Source of the DNA: Quercus robur
Lineage: Eukaryota; Streptophyta; Magnoliopsida; Fagales; Fagaceae
Reading direction: 5' to 3'
Length of the DNA stretch: 64,000 nucleotides
NCBI RefSeq assembly: GCF_932294415.1
Contig: NC_065542.1
Location: 51,883,406-51,947,405, forward strand
Shown here: piece after piece, positions 1 to 12,581 of the stretch
How the letters are laid out: the number at the start of each line of letters is the position of its first letter
Numbering within the stretch: position 1 is the stretch's first letter
Notes under the pieces: model-generated
What the model was told of the DNA's origin: nothing
The model's input: the letters and a program-made list of their open reading frames with translations, nothing else
Databases searched by the model: none
Made by a program: the position numbers and the translations under genes

Positions 1-1660
1 TACAATCTGGATGAGCAGGATAACTGCAATCCTCACAGTAGTAAAACCAATACTTTGAATCTCGCCGTTCTTCTTCACAGATATCGCAATAATATTCACC
101 AGAGTCATCTTCAACTCTATAACTGAGAGCGAAGGGATGCTTATGTTGTTTGTATCTTGTAGAATGTGGCATTGTAGCACATCTAAAGTCCAAAGCAAAA
201 TCACAAGTGGTACAACGAAATATTGGGTAAATGGAAGAAGCACAACAACTACAATTCTGTTCAAATGGAATGCTAGAGAGAAGAAGTTGGTGCTCATGAC
301 CTGGGTGGATAAGGATTTCTGAGATCATACTACATTGAACATCCATATTAAACCAACATATCTCACACTGATAGGTGAAGCCATTGCAAAAACGATGACA
401 GGCATGACACTCAAAATGCATACTTGGTTCCATTGGGAGCAGGGTTAGTGGGTGTTGATGAAGTGGATGTCGCTTTTTTTTTGGTAAATTAGCACAAGAT
501 TTGTGAAGAAAGAAGTTGCACTTTACGCAACTATAATACGGAGGGAGAATGGCTCTTACGCACCCATCGCATTTTTGGTTATTTAGAACCTCATCAGTAA
601 GCTTTAAGTCATGCTCATGACTGAAGTGTTTGATTTTTGTAGCTATCTTATTTCCATCCTCCCTCATATTGAATTTGACTTTGTAAGTTGTTGAGTCAAT
701 CGATTCATTGAGCTCTAAAACTTCATCCTCATCTTTAAATTCTTGCAAATTTATGTTCTCCTTGTTTTGCATAGCACAATCAAGGTGGGCAACAAAATCA
801 CATCTAGAGCAATAGTAAAGCCCATAGTGTGTATCCACCTTTCGAACACAGATTTGACAAAATCGGGAGTCAGATTGATGGAATTCAAGAGAAGAATGGG
901 TGAGTTGGAGGAGGTGCTTGTGACGCACAACTTTGACTATGTGTAGGAACTGATAAGCACATCTTCCATGAACCTAGAAACTGCATAGTTGACACATGTA
1001 AGGCGTACCTTTGCCTTCTTTGCCGCAAATGTCGCAAGTGAATGTGAACGACTTCCAAATGGGAATCAATGGGTGGTCATGGAATTCAGCTTCTATGGTG
1101 AGTGGTATAGCAGCGCATGTGATGTGAAGGTTGAAGTCGCAACGGGAACACCGATAAGTGTATTCATCTTTATTTTCTTTGCAGAGTATGCAATTGCTAA
1201 ATTGTATGTCTTTGCCATAATCTATCTGTTCGGGAGAGAGAATAAGAGGATGGATTGGGTGCAAGGGATGGTGCAACCCAAGGGGCAGTTCTGCACATGA
1301 TTTATGATGAAAGTATCCCGGGCATCCATCTATTGGACACCAATAGCTAGGACCATAAATTGATTCTTGGCACCCACAACAAGTAGCTCCACTTCTGTAG
1401 TCTGGAATGAAGACTAAGGGATGCTTTGAATCGCAAAAATGTAGAAGCTGCTGGTGTGGCTGCTGCTCAGAAAAAAATTGAAGCCGCAGTTGCTGCTGCT
1501 GCTGCCGCAGCTGCCGTAGCCGCTGCTGCTGCTGCAGCTGCCGCTGCCGCTGCCGCTGCGGCAGCCCCTGCCCTAGCATTATCATCATCAGCCGCCGCTG
1601 CTGCTGCTGCTGCTGCTGCAGCAGCCACTGCAGCTCCATCTTCTTCTGCTGCTGCTCCAT
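1..1660 (-). pseudogene. DC1-domain (Cys/His-rich C1-like) protein gene, partial, with one in-frame stop
   Basis: The minus-strand frame opens at ATG 1658-1660, with an in-frame TAA a short way upstream, and runs to the left edge, so the C-terminus is missing. After a Gln-rich N-terminus it shows repeated DC1 modules (H-P-L, C-x2-C, Y-x-C-x2-C-x-F-x-x-H-x2-C), for example CCGCQESIYG, YRCSRCDFNLH, CDICGKEGKG, YYCSRCDFVAH and CDGCVRAILP. The frame is broken only by TAG at 974-976, codon 229. The motif there (CSF-stop-VHGRC) normally has Trp, so a TGG to TAG change is the simplest reading. The next 324 codons stay open with the DC1 spacing kept and no frameshift. Plant DC1 proteins bind zinc and are linked to stress and defence signalling, but the substrate of this one is unknown. 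It could be a recent pseudogene, a nonsense allele or a base error. Confidence 0.85.
1440..1645 (-). repeat. Imperfect CAG/CTG tract encoding a Gln-rich N-terminus
   Basis: Interrupted CTG/CCG triplets read as Gln with Arg and Leu on the minus strand, at the N-terminus of the DC1 protein. The complementary frame reads as poly-Ala and is a shadow. Runs of Q up to seven, interrupted by R and L, suggest triplet expansion. DC1 proteins usually begin directly with a His-rich module, so this extension is unusual. Confidence 0.8.
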
Positions 1661-2492
1661 CTTCTTCTGTTGGTGAATTTTAGAGTTGAATAAACGTGAT
1701 TATGGGTGAATGAATTTTAGAATTGTAGAAAGTAAAAGTAAAAAAAGAAAAGGAGGGATTTGGAAGAAGGTGTGGTTTTGGTAAGGAGATTTGATCGTGA
1801 ATGTTCTTTAAAGGCTTCGGGTTTGGGTGTGGCCCGTGGGTATTTTATTTTTGTTGGGTGTACTGGGTATTTTCAATTTTTTAATGTGAACAGTGAAAGG
1901 CTTAAAAACTACTGTATTGATTGGAATTCTTTTTATAGAATTTCATTAAAAATTAAAGTGATTTTTTTTTTTTTTGGGAAAGCATAAAAGTATTGTGTAA
2001 ATTGGAATTACTTTACTTGATTTCATTAAAAATAAAAGTGATTTAAAAAAAATAAATAAACGGAATGCATCTAGAAGTTAGAAATAAAATCATAAGAATG
2101 CTTGCACAACAAAAATTCAAACTATTTTTTTAATTGATCCTCCATTCTTGTTATTAGAAAAATATAATTTAGTTTTTACTTTTTTTTTCTCTTGTTTATG
2201 TCAATTGTCATCATTTATTTAAAATCATCTAACACATATCTATGTTTGCCTTTATTCAATATATAAGTAAATAGTGCAACTAAGTTTGCCTTCATATTTA
2301 TATATTATAATTTCTTTACGCAAGCTTTTACTTAATCTAGGTTACCCATTATAACTCATAACAACAAAGCTAATCCAACAAAATCACCGTGAGAAAGTTT
2401 AGTAGTAAAGGTGGTATGGGGCTACAAAAATGAAAGAGTAAAGCCTTTTAAAGCTTTACATAAACCTCATACGAGCTTGGTTCTATTAATCC

Positions 2493-2527
<35 letters not shown>

Positions 2528-3451
2528 AACAACAACAACAACAACAACATTATGGTTTTTTTTTCACTTAACAATTATTATTATTTTTTTAAAATGCGCT
2601 AAGTCTATCACTCCCTTAACATTTATGTATATTAATATTTTGCACATTTATGTATATTAATATTTTGCCTAGTGTTTTTTTAGCTTGGTGGTACTGGTAG
2701 ATATTCTTCATGAAAAGAATTTATGTTTAACTCCTCTCTTCCCCACATGGTAAATAGGGTGGAAAAATGTTTGGTAATGTTTGAGAAAGAATGTAATCTA
2801 TTTTAGTACTAATAAAGGACAAATCAAATATTTGATAGAGATTGGTTTCAGTTAGACTTTTCAGTAACTTTTACTGAAGTTATATTCCTCAATACTTTTT
2901 TTCTATAATAATAGTTTGTTAATCCCATTGTTAGACTAAATTTCTTTTCTCCAACTATCATGCTTACCAAATATTAAAGTGATCTATTAATCTTTTTGAA
3001 TGTCAAGATGATTGGACATTAAAAGCTCGCTAATCTATGAAGAGCAATTATATTTTTTTGCATTCTTAAATATAGTAAATGGCTACCTTATAAATTTATC
3101 AATAAATGGCAACTAATTATTTTAAAATTTTGCGTGTGATTAACCTATAATCGATATTAAATAAAAACATGATTCAAAAAAATAATGATTTATATAAAAA
3201 AGTTGAGTGATATACTATTTATCAAAATTGCATCAAATATAACATAAACCAAACCATTTAGAGCAATATATCTCACAAAAATATAGCAACAAGTGCAATA
3301 TAATATTACTACGTTTGACATTTATATGACAAATTTTAAGTAAGCAAAGTAACTATTGTTTATGAATACCAATACAAAAACATACATACATATGAACAAA
3401 TTTACGTAAGCAACTATAAAAACTTACAACAAGAAGAATCCAATTTTGGCT
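1661..3451. other. Gene-free AT-rich spacer
   Basis: This holds the 5' flank of the DC1 gene and no recognisable coding signal. It contains a poly-A run followed by an (AAC)n microsatellite near 2499-2550, and a perfect 25-bp tandem pair at 2619-2643 and 2644-2668. Confidence 0.6.
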
Positions 3452-5342
3452 TCAAAACACACCTTGGGAAGCTTCCAAGTTATTTTTTGTATCAAATTTT
3501 TTAAGGCTAAGTTCATATGAAAACCCATTATATCTTCTACTATATATATAGGATTATCAAGCTATTGTGTCAAAGAAGATATACCTTCTCCAACACAAAA
3601 GAAAACAAGAGAAAGAAGGAACAAAAGAAGAAAGCAAGGCATTTATGCTTCCTTGCCAACTTGGAGTTAAATCTTCATAGTAACATTTTCAATTTATTTT
3701 CCTCCTTTTTTTTTTCTCTCTTTTCTTTTGTGTATCCAATCATGTCCATACTAACATTAATAGTTCTCATTCATTTATGAGATTTCCTTATGCATCTCTA
3801 TCTAGGTTATACATAAATGAAATTTTATCTCTTGTGTTACATTTATATGATGAATTTTGAGTTTGAATTAACTAAAAATTTTACTTTTGAAATTTCTAAT
3901 ATTGATTGAATTTTATATATTAGATTTCAAAGTATCCAACTTCGAAGTCCAATTCCTAACTAGCAAAACAAACTAAATTCATATGCATTTCTTTCACTCA
4001 TCCCTTACCCTTTTTTTTAATTGAATAAACACCCTTCCTCTCTATATCTTTCTTTCATTTCATCACTCCCTTAATCAAGACATAAAGTACTGAGAAAGGA
4101 CACACATAAAAAAGCAAGCAAGTGATAAAAAGGTCCATATCTGCAAATTATTTACACACGGAGTCAACACCATATATTAAAAATTTGAAGGTATTTCAAC
4201 TAAGAATAACTAAATAACATTGGTAGAAATATAGAAGGTTCTCTCAATTTATCTAGCTGCTTCATTCCTTGTATTATTGGTGAAACTTTAAGTAAAAAAT
4301 GTTTCAATGCCAAAAAGGACAATTAAGTATGTATGAGTTAGAAATTAATTTCCAGCATTCCGGTCAAAACACACCTTGGAAAGCTTCCAAGTTATTTTTG
4401 TATCAAATTTTTTAAGGCTAAGTTGATATAAAAACCCATTATAACTTCTACTATATATAGGATTATCAAGCCATTGTGCCAAAGAAAATATACCTTCTCC
4501 AACACAAAAGAAATATTTTCTCCAACACAAAAAAAACAAGAGAAAGAAGGAACAAAAGAAGCAAGTAAGGCACTAATGCTTCCTTGCCAACTTGGAGTTA
4601 AATCTTCATAGTAAGATTTCCTATTTCTTTTCCTTTTCTTTTATTTATGTTTTTCTCTTTTTCTTTTGTGTTTCCAATCGTGTCCATACTAACATTAATT
4701 TTTCTCATTCATTTATGAGATTTCCTTATGCATCTCTATCTAGGATATACATAAATGAAATTTTATCTCATGTTACATTTAGATGATGAATTTTGAGTTG
4801 GAACTAACTAAAAAATTTACTTTTGAAATTTCTAATATTGATTTCTATTGTTTATGTTAACAAAATAGGATAATTCAAAAATTATATAGAATTTTATACT
4901 TTAGATTTCAAAGCATCCAAATTCAAAGTCCAATTCCCAGCTTGCTAAACAAATTAAATTCATTTGCATTTCTTTCACCAATCCCTTACCCTTTTTTAAA
5001 TTGAATAAACACCCTTCCTCTCTATATCTTTCTTTCATTCCATCACTCCCTTAATCAAGACATAAAGTACTGAGAAAGCACACGCATAAAAAGCAAGCAA
5101 TTGATATAAAGGTCCATATCTACAAATTATTTACACACAGAGTCAACACCATATATTAAAAATTTGAAGGTATTTCACCTAAGAAGAACTAAATAACATT
5201 GGCAGAAATATAGAAGGTTCTCTCAATCTATTTAGCTGCTTCATTCCTAGTATCTCAGGTGAAACTTTAAGTAAAAAATGTTTTTCAGTGCAAAAAAGGA
5301 CAATTAAGTATGTAAGAGTTGGAAATTAATTTCCAGCATTCC
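3452..5342 (+). repeat. Large tandem duplication, unit about 912-979 bp
   Basis: Two direct copies abut: about 3452-4362 and 4364-5342. Both begin with tcaaaacacacctt and end with aatttccagcattcc, and both carry the same TATA-like tract, a 'gcttccttgccaacttgg' segment and a 'cataaagtactgagaaagg' segment. Copy 2 is about 68 bp longer because of small insertions near 4505 and 4850. No conserved reading frame is seen in both copies. The array ends about 90 bp before the last endo-beta-mannosidase exon, so it duplicates that gene's 3' flank. Confidence 0.85.
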
Positions 5343-6341
5343 AGGAACTTGTGATAAATATTTCCTCTGTAAGACCTCAATAGATTTTATACTTCCACAA
5401 GGTTGCAAACAAACATTAAAAGTGTATTCTTTACCTAGCTCAATGGACAGTCATGGTAATTCCAACCATGAAGTGAAACTCGAGGCATGACACCTGTACA
5501 GCAGACAATGTCAAATAACTTTTTTGAAAAAAGCAATGCTGAAATAGGTTAATGGCAATTAAAAAATACAACTGAACTCAACAAAGCCATTATACTAAGT
5601 AATCAAGTTAAATCATTAATAATGGCAATAAAAGATAGAATACAAAATAAATGTATTCACTAAAATCTAGATGTAGCTTTGAGGAGTAGATATAGACAAT
5701 TTGATTAAGACAATTTTTAATTATGTAAACAAAAACCACTGAGCTGACTAGTAAGGAGTTCTTTATTTATATTTCAAAGAATTTGAGAACAAGAGGGGGC
5801 TAGAAATATATTAGGTCCAAGGCAGAGGCAATCAAAAAAGAAAAAAACAAAAACAAATGTCTAACTAGAGTGTATAGCCTGAAATAGAGATCAAGGTCAA
5901 ATGATAATGATGGTAGTAATAATCCATGTAGCTGACCTGAGAAATTAGAAATCAAGAAGTGCTGAGTTGTACCAAAGAAAATAAAGAATTTTCTCGCAAG
6001 CATAGGCTTGCTCATGTATTAACTTGTTCTTATAACATCAGTTATGCTTGTTTTAAAATCAAATTTTGACAATTAGAAGAAAGGAAATAAATTTTGCTTG
6101 TGACACACTATTGCCACTATGTAAGTACACTACAGTTGAAGGTAAAAGCTCTGTGGACAATTTAGGTCAAAGAATATAAATACCCTAATAAGTTTCAAAA
6201 GCATTATAAAATCAACAATGCCACAATTTATGGTAACTTTCATAATGGGACTGATTTCAGTAATTAACATATCATCAATTTATATGGTTACAAGAACACC
6301 ATCATTAATGGGAAAGTACTGCAGATTATAGTTGTTAAATT

Positions 6342-6616
6342 TGTTGGAAGTATGTGGTTAATTGATTAAATTTACCATATCCCAATAGTTGAAACTTTTG
6401 AGAGAATTGGTAATTTAACTTGGTATCAGAGCAGAAGGTTTTGAGTTTGATCCCTGCTCCTCCACTCAACCTTCCATTTAAAATCTCATTTGTTGGGCCT
6501 CACCTTATAAAAAGGAGTTTGAGCCCACACATGAGAATGTTAGAAGTATGTAATTAAATGATTAAATTTACCATGTCCCAATAGCTTAAGCTTTTGGGAG
6601 AATTTGTAATTTAACA
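6342..6616 (+). mobile_element. TRIM/SMART-type miniature LTR retrotransposon
   Basis: Two direct LTRs of about 78 bp (6342-6419 and 6538-6616) both run from TGTT(G/A)GAAGTATG to GTAATTTAAC. The primer-binding site TGGTATCAGAGC at 6421-6432 is complementary to the initiator tRNA-Met 3' end and directly follows the left LTR. The internal part is about 120 bp and non-coding, with a purine-rich stretch before the right LTR. No clear target duplication remains, so the insertion is old. It lies within the endo-beta-mannosidase remnant. Confidence 0.8.
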
Positions 6617-6792
6617 AGCTTTTTTCAATTATAAAACTTACTCTACAACACTTTCTTGGCATTCCCAGCAGCATCTTATGCAGCAATCATCCCGTGACAA
6701 TACCCTCAGTATAAAGCATAAAAATTTTGGTGAATCTAAAATCTTTGATGTTCCAGGATTTGTCCCAATTTTACTAACCCACCAACCTCCCA

Positions 6793-7351
6793 TTGATATA
6801 CATATAGGGACATCATTCTATCTCAAAAGCTTCATCCAATAGGTTTGCACCCAACTATATATATCAACTCTTCATTTTCTTTACTTTTTCTCTATATGGG
6901 ACTCAACCCTCACACATGCACTCACAATAGACCTCTCCCTCCCATGTGAGCCTCTACCACATCAACCTAGCTTCCCACTGCGTGTGAGTCATTAGCAAAT
7001 CCAGATTGTGCATACAAGAGTTGCATAAAATGCAGCAATAACCAAATTCACACCAACCACATCAACACCAAGATTCTCATTCAAAATTTTTTTTTTGATA
7101 GATAACAAACATTTAAAATTTCGAACCAAAAGTTGAACCATAACTCTAATACCAATTTTTTGGGTTCAGAAGTGTCCCTAGGGTCCAACAAGAGCCTATA
7201 GATATATATTGAGGTACCAATTGATATATATTGGGGTACCACTCAAACAGCTTAAGCCAAATGGTTTAGACCAACTATGTCCATCAACTTCTCACTTTCC
7301 TTACTTTTTCTATCAATGTGGAAATCAACCCTTACATGTGCACTAAGAACA
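6793..7351 (-). mobile_element. Second TRIM-like element, degraded
   Basis: Segments 6793-6930 and 7221-7351 are diverged direct repeats, sharing for example 'ctttactttttct' and 'caaccct(c/t)acacatg'-like text. On the minus strand a degenerate primer-binding site (ttggtattagagttatgg, 7138-7155) lies inside one repeat. LTR boundaries cannot be placed exactly. Confidence 0.4.
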
Positions 7352-8770
7352 GTTGCTGCCTTTGGTATAGTTTGTTTTTCATCTTCTTGTTGTGTACAAG
7401 AAAGCAAATAGTACTATCTAGTCCTATTTGGTTGGGTAATCTCCACAAAAAGTTACCAAACCAACTTTGTAGCCATAATCTTTGTTATTAGTAAGAAAGA
7501 GCTCATTGGGTGTATATGGGGTTTAGTTTTGTGCAACTATTGTAGTCATGTTTGCTAGTAAATTTTTCTTCTCAATGCCTGCCTTTGGACATATGTCTAA
7601 ATCTGAACCATGTAAGTCTCTATCTCTATGTTCCCTGTGTGGTTGTTTGTTCTATATTTCTATTTCTATACACCCTCTATAATTGATCACACACACACAT
7701 AGGAGAGAGAGAGAGAGATCACCAAAAAAGACCATAAATATCACAATAATGATAAAATTCTATCCTCGCAGCCAATCCACCACCCCAACAGTGAGTCATA
7801 TTAAAATGCATATTGGCATGAAACTTGATGTCTGTTTCATAACGTTCCCTTGAAAGACATAGTAACCCATCTGACAATATCCAATTACCACCACAGATAA
7901 TGAAAGGTTGTCCATTGACCTTGAACAACCTTTAAATCAAAAATTTGTAGACTACATATCATAATATCAAAATAAGAACCTAAGTAAAATGTTCTAGAAG
8001 GCATATAAAGCAATACCTTCCACTTGTGGCACTATCAATATGGCTCTCAAGCATCAAATTCTCCATATCCCTTTACATCAACAGTAATATGAACATTGTA
8101 CAAGAACTGTTTTCCCATACCGTTCAGCCACCATAAGTCAGGATTGTAGAGGAAAAGCTACAAATTCATTCCATTATAACCTACAATAGAAGTATTTGGA
8201 GCCTAAAACTAGATAAAAATGCCCATGGGGACAGGGCTACCCCAACTTCCATAGGTCCTTGGTTCGACCTCCTAATCAAAATTGAGGATGTTTGAATCCA
8301 TAATAATTGGATTGACCAAATGCTCAGTAATCAGAAATTACACATCTATAGATACCATTTTGGATAATTCAAGGCACAGATAAGTAATGAAGGCCATATT
8401 CCTTGGGCACAGTATGCAATTTATTAACTTGGAGGAGGAGGGGGTCTTTTATGCTTTCACCTTTCTTTAATGGTAATGTACAATATCAATGAAATGAATC
8501 GAGAAGGAAATTCATTACCTAAATGTACAATATCATTGTATGATTTTTTAAGATATTGAGAAGGAAAAAAAAAAAAATCTAATTTTACTTTACTGAATCA
8601 TAAGAGGAAGATATGAGTGTCATAGACAGTCTAGTCTACACACATATTAACAAGGAAAACTGTAGAGGCCAAAAATGGTTCAGCTTTTTACCAAAATAAA
8701 AATAAAAGGTTCAGCTTTATGACATGCTCTAGCAAAAATCTGATGGTTGACAGATATGTATGTATGTGTG

Positions 8771-8776
<6 letters not shown>

Positions 8777-8801
<25 letters not shown>

Positions 8802-9756
8802 GAGATAAGTTCAAGTTATACCTTTTTATAGCTACTGATTTTCATAACATCTAAGGGTGAAAAAAACACCATTTAGCATATCATTAATATAGAGTTATTA
8901 ATTGCCACATTAGCTAATTTTCCTTTAAAAACCCATCCATTCACGGTTCCCAATACTTAATCATTTTCCTTTTTTTTTTTTTTTTTTTTTTAATAGTGAA
9001 GGAAAAAGATATTTTCAAAATATTGTTCATACTTCCATAACTATCTCTCACATATTGAATTTCTGGTAGATTTTGCTATTGAGGGAGGTTATTGCACAAA
9101 TAAAAATACAAAACCTTAATTCAACTTGAGTTACACTTGTGTCCCTATTTGATTTTGTTGTGTTTCATCCTCTTTGGATACTGAAAATTGCAGCTAATAA
9201 TTGTTACTTGGTCAAGACTTTGTTGATGATGCAATTCTGTGTTTAATTTTGATAAATTTCTCACTTATTGCCTTTATTTCTTTACACAATTTAATACATG
9301 GCCATGCAATATTAAATGTTCAAAAGAGCTCTACCTTAGTAAGGATCCCATGTTACAAATTCTATAGAATGAGATTGACTAACTGGTACTGTTATGATCA
9401 GAGACAATGGGGGGAAGGATCATTATTAATGGATTACTAAATAATTACTAATTATCTAATTTCTTTTTATTATTTGTGTAATAACCTCCCTCAATAGCAA
9501 AATCTACAAGAAATTCGATATATGAGAGATAGTTAAGGAAGTATGAACAATATTAAGAAAATATCATTTTCCATCATTTTTTTTTTAAAGGAAAAAGATT
9601 AAGAGTTAGGTACAGTGAATGTGGGTGGGTTTTTTAAGGAAAGTTAGTTAATGTGGCAATCGATAACTCTATATTAATGGCATATTAAGTGGTGTCTTTT
9701 TCTCCCTTAGATCTTATGAAAATCAATGGCTATAAAAAGGTGTAACTCTAACTTGA

Positions 9757-9836
<80 letters not shown>
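8777..9836. mobile_element. Long inverted-repeat (foldback) element with microsatellite ends
   Basis: The left arm at about 8802-9105 is repeated as reverse complement at about 9474-9772. The arms share 'cctttttatagc', 'ttcataa', 'atatagagttat' and 'gattttgctattgaggg' in inverted order. The ~370-bp centre (9106-9473) shows no recognised gene. A (TA)n run lies at the left edge (8777-8800) and (CT)n then (TA)n at the right (9760-9836). Long arms suggest a Mutator-like or foldback class, but no target duplication was identified. Confidence 0.75.
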
Positions 9837-10279
9837 AGACAAAACTTAGGTACAGTATCTTAAGTGTTGTTCCTTAAGTTCCTCTAACTCACTCAATGAC
9901 CTTCTATGGTTGAGTTAGTAGGATTTTGACCCAACAAGTGCAGTGCGCACAGCCTCAGGGCAATCACTGCTGGTTCCTAGAGAAACTAACAAAGAAATCG
10001 TTGTTTAATGTATTAATTAATTTGAGACCACTCTGGTGGCAGAAGATCATGAATATCCTTCAACTGTTATCTCCTCATCTTACTATTTCTAAACTCACTC
10101 TAATTGCCTGTAAATATATGTATTCGTTTCTCTTACTAATGACTCCTCCCTTAAGATTCAGCCATGTGGCTACTTAACTAAAAAATACACTTCCATCTCA
10201 TGAGAAAAAATCCACATGGCATAATGTTAAAAGGGAAACCTAAGGAACAGCACCTAAGTATTGTATCTAAGTCTTGCCC
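9837..10279. mobile_element. MITE inserted within a (TA)n microsatellite
   Basis: Terminal inverted repeats of about 40 bp: the left starts agacaaaacttaggtaca, and the right, reverse-complemented, reads gggcaagacttagatacaa; both continue to TGTTCCTTA. Both ends abut (TA)n tracts (9811-9836 and 10280-10297), as expected for an element that inserted into a TA repeat, like the 'micron' class. No coding capacity is seen. Confidence 0.7.
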
Positions 10280-10360
10280 ATATATATATATATATAAAAC
10301 AAGGTGAACCACAATCACCACAGTAAATTCTATACATCAAATAGATAAGACCTTCTTTCT

Positions 10361-10400
<40 letters not shown>

Positions 10401-10893
10401 AGACCTAAGAGCATATTTAATGAGTAGAAACAAAAGCAATCCTTTAGCTTAAAGAAGAAGAACAAGTAATTGAGTAAAAAAGAGAGGGTATACCAAGCGT
10501 CAGAAGCATAAGGAGGAATGTATTAACACCAAAAGAGACATGGTTATTAATAAACGGACTTCTATGATAAGTATTAAAGGTTGCATAAGATGCTAGAATA
10601 AGTCTTCTTCACCTCAATTGGAAAGAAGGACATAGATAGCTCACATAGCCTAGTTCCTTAACTTCAACCCCAAGCCGGTCTAATCTTGTTTTTCTTTTTT
10701 TCCATGTGGGGTGGCAATCCAACGGGGCAAAGACTTAAAATTGTGCTAGAGATACTATGAAGTTTGCTCTTAATGGTTGGTAACTTCTTAGTAAAAGAAG
10801 ATTATCTTAAATTTTGAATTTCTTAAGAAAGAGGCAAGCTGAAAGAAGACTATTCTTCACAAAATTCTCATAAGAATGAATGCTATCACTAAC
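10280..10893. other. Gene-free spacer inside the mannosidase remnant
   Basis: This contains a poly-A run of about 37 bases (10363-10399). No coding similarity was recognised. It corresponds to intronic sequence of the decayed mannosidase gene. Confidence 0.5.
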
Positions 10894-12014
10894 CTCAGGA
10901 AATGTATATTGCACATGTGATCCTACAGGGAATGACAAGTGTTGGTCTGAAGATGCCCTACTAAACAAATGTTTCCCTCAACTCCCATTGTTACTTGGAT
11001 ATTCAAAGAACACTCATCAACCCAGGCACGTCTATTTTCTAACTCTGTTGTAGCATGCAAATACACCCTCTTGTAATTGTCAAAAAACAATGAAACCAAG
11101 TGGGGATCAATTATTTTCACTGGCTGCATCAAATAATAAAGCATCAGTATCTGAATTATCTGATTACAATAAGCATAGAACAATTCTCCCGACGGAACAA
11201 AAGCACCATTATATATTGAAATTCTAATTCAGAAAGAATTTCATGACCACAAACAGAAATTAATAAGGAACTACAGAAGAAATCTACACTAAATGTTTCA
11301 AAACCATGCATATGTACAGCTTATGAGGGTACTGAATTCCAATTCAATTTGAAATGTCAAAACCAGATAACAATTTCCAGATTTATTTTTTTTCTTGGTA
11401 AGTTACTCATACACCCAAAGGGAATTTGAACCCCCAACCTCACTCACCACCCATACTTATATGGGTTCCATTTGGCCCAAAGAACATTGGCAATTTCCAG
11501 ACAAATAAAAATTTTCAGACGATCTTTTGGTTAAAATCTGACCCAATAACAGTGACCAACTACCCAAGTACTGACAAATTACAAGAAAATAGTTCACACA
11601 AGGTTGACAAGAAAAAACACTATCAAGTGAAATTTATAGGGAAAGCAACCAAAGGAAAATCTTACAATTTCTTAAAAATTAGCATGAAAATCATTTAAAG
11701 AAGTATAAAATCTCAAGATCATATTTTATGTCTTCTGTCATGAATTGCATACCAGCTTACAATGAAAAGTTGTAAAAAAAAAAAAACCAGAATGTGTAAT
11801 ACTCTCTCCCAGAATCAGCTATATCTATAATTTGTCTCATTTTGAAGCCCATAGAAAGGACCAGGAACAACATTGTTCTCATTACAAGCATCACTAGAAT
11901 CCAACCTGTAAAATTAATGCCAAATATGGTAAAATAATGAACTCCAGGCAATAAAAACACTTACCCAAATACGCAAATTTGAGAGCTCAATCTTACAAAG
12001 CAGACAAGGCTTAA

Positions 12015-12115
<101 letters not shown>

Positions 12116-12248
12116 CTGTGTGTGATTAACTGATTATGTTTGTGTGTCGGTAGTGTCGGTGCATGAGGTGGGTGTGAGAGAGAAGGAAAAGGGAATAAGG
12201 GTATCTTTGGTAATATCAAAAATAGGAGGTGCGGCCGAGAATGCCAAT

Positions 12249-12581
12249 GGGTCCGTTTGGATTGAGCTTATTTTTGCTGAAACTGAAAACTGAAACTGAA
12301 AACACTGTAGCGAAATATTTTTTAAATATGTAAATAGTATCGTGAGACCCATTTTTAATAAAAAAAATTGTGAAAAGTGGAATTTGTGGGTCCGTGAACA
12401 GTGCACAAATGCACTGTTCACACTGGAAAAGTCCACATATACGGCTGCACAGTAACTGATCACTCTTGAAACGCGAGAAAAAAAAAAAAAAGGGAGGTGT
12501 TTGCTGTGTTACTGTAGCGTGGGTCCCACGCGGAAAACGCAAACGCGCATCAGCAAGAAAACGTCCAGCCCAAACGCCCTC
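12249..12581. mobile_element. hAT-like MITE
   Basis: The left end GGGTCCGTTTGGATTGAGC pairs with the reverse complement of the right end, GAGGGCGTTTGGGCTGGAC. Internally there is a 'ctgaaactgaaaac' motif, 'cactgtagcg' and 'gtgaacagtgcac'. Class assignment is from general resemblance to short hAT-derived elements. No convincing 8-bp duplication is visible. Confidence 0.65.

Larger units (their letters stand above)
5435..11905 (-). pseudogene. Mannosylglycoprotein endo-beta-mannosidase (GH2) remnant, exons scattered
   Basis: Plant endo-beta-mannosidase cleaves the Man-beta-1,4-GlcNAc link of N-glycans. Five remnants match that family, read right to left. (1) 11905 to about 11770, after a ttttacag acceptor: VVPGPFYGLQNE then DIADSGREYYTFWFF, with a 1-nt frameshift between. 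(2) 11123-10894: [20 protein letters not shown], with a frameshift near the end and a GAG/gttagt donor. (3) 8157-8017: NPDLWWLNGMGKQ and ITVDVKGYGE, a stop plus frame change, then ESHIDSATSGR. (4) 7929-7719: [19 protein letters not shown] to HYCDIYGL, where the frame fails at a GA repeat. (5) 5493-5435: MPRVSLHGWNYHD then TAG. Splice signals between (3) and (4) are canonical and phase-consistent. Most of the catalytic domain expected between (4) and (5) is absent. This is a decayed genomic copy, not a processed one, because introns are present. Confidence 0.85.

Noticed and set aside
1426-1683. Poly-Ala plus-strand frame
   Set aside because: It is the complement of the Gln-rich tract of the DC1 gene.
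6421-6432. Possible tRNA fragment
   Set aside because: TGGTATCAGAGC is a retroelement primer-binding site; no cloverleaf surrounds it.
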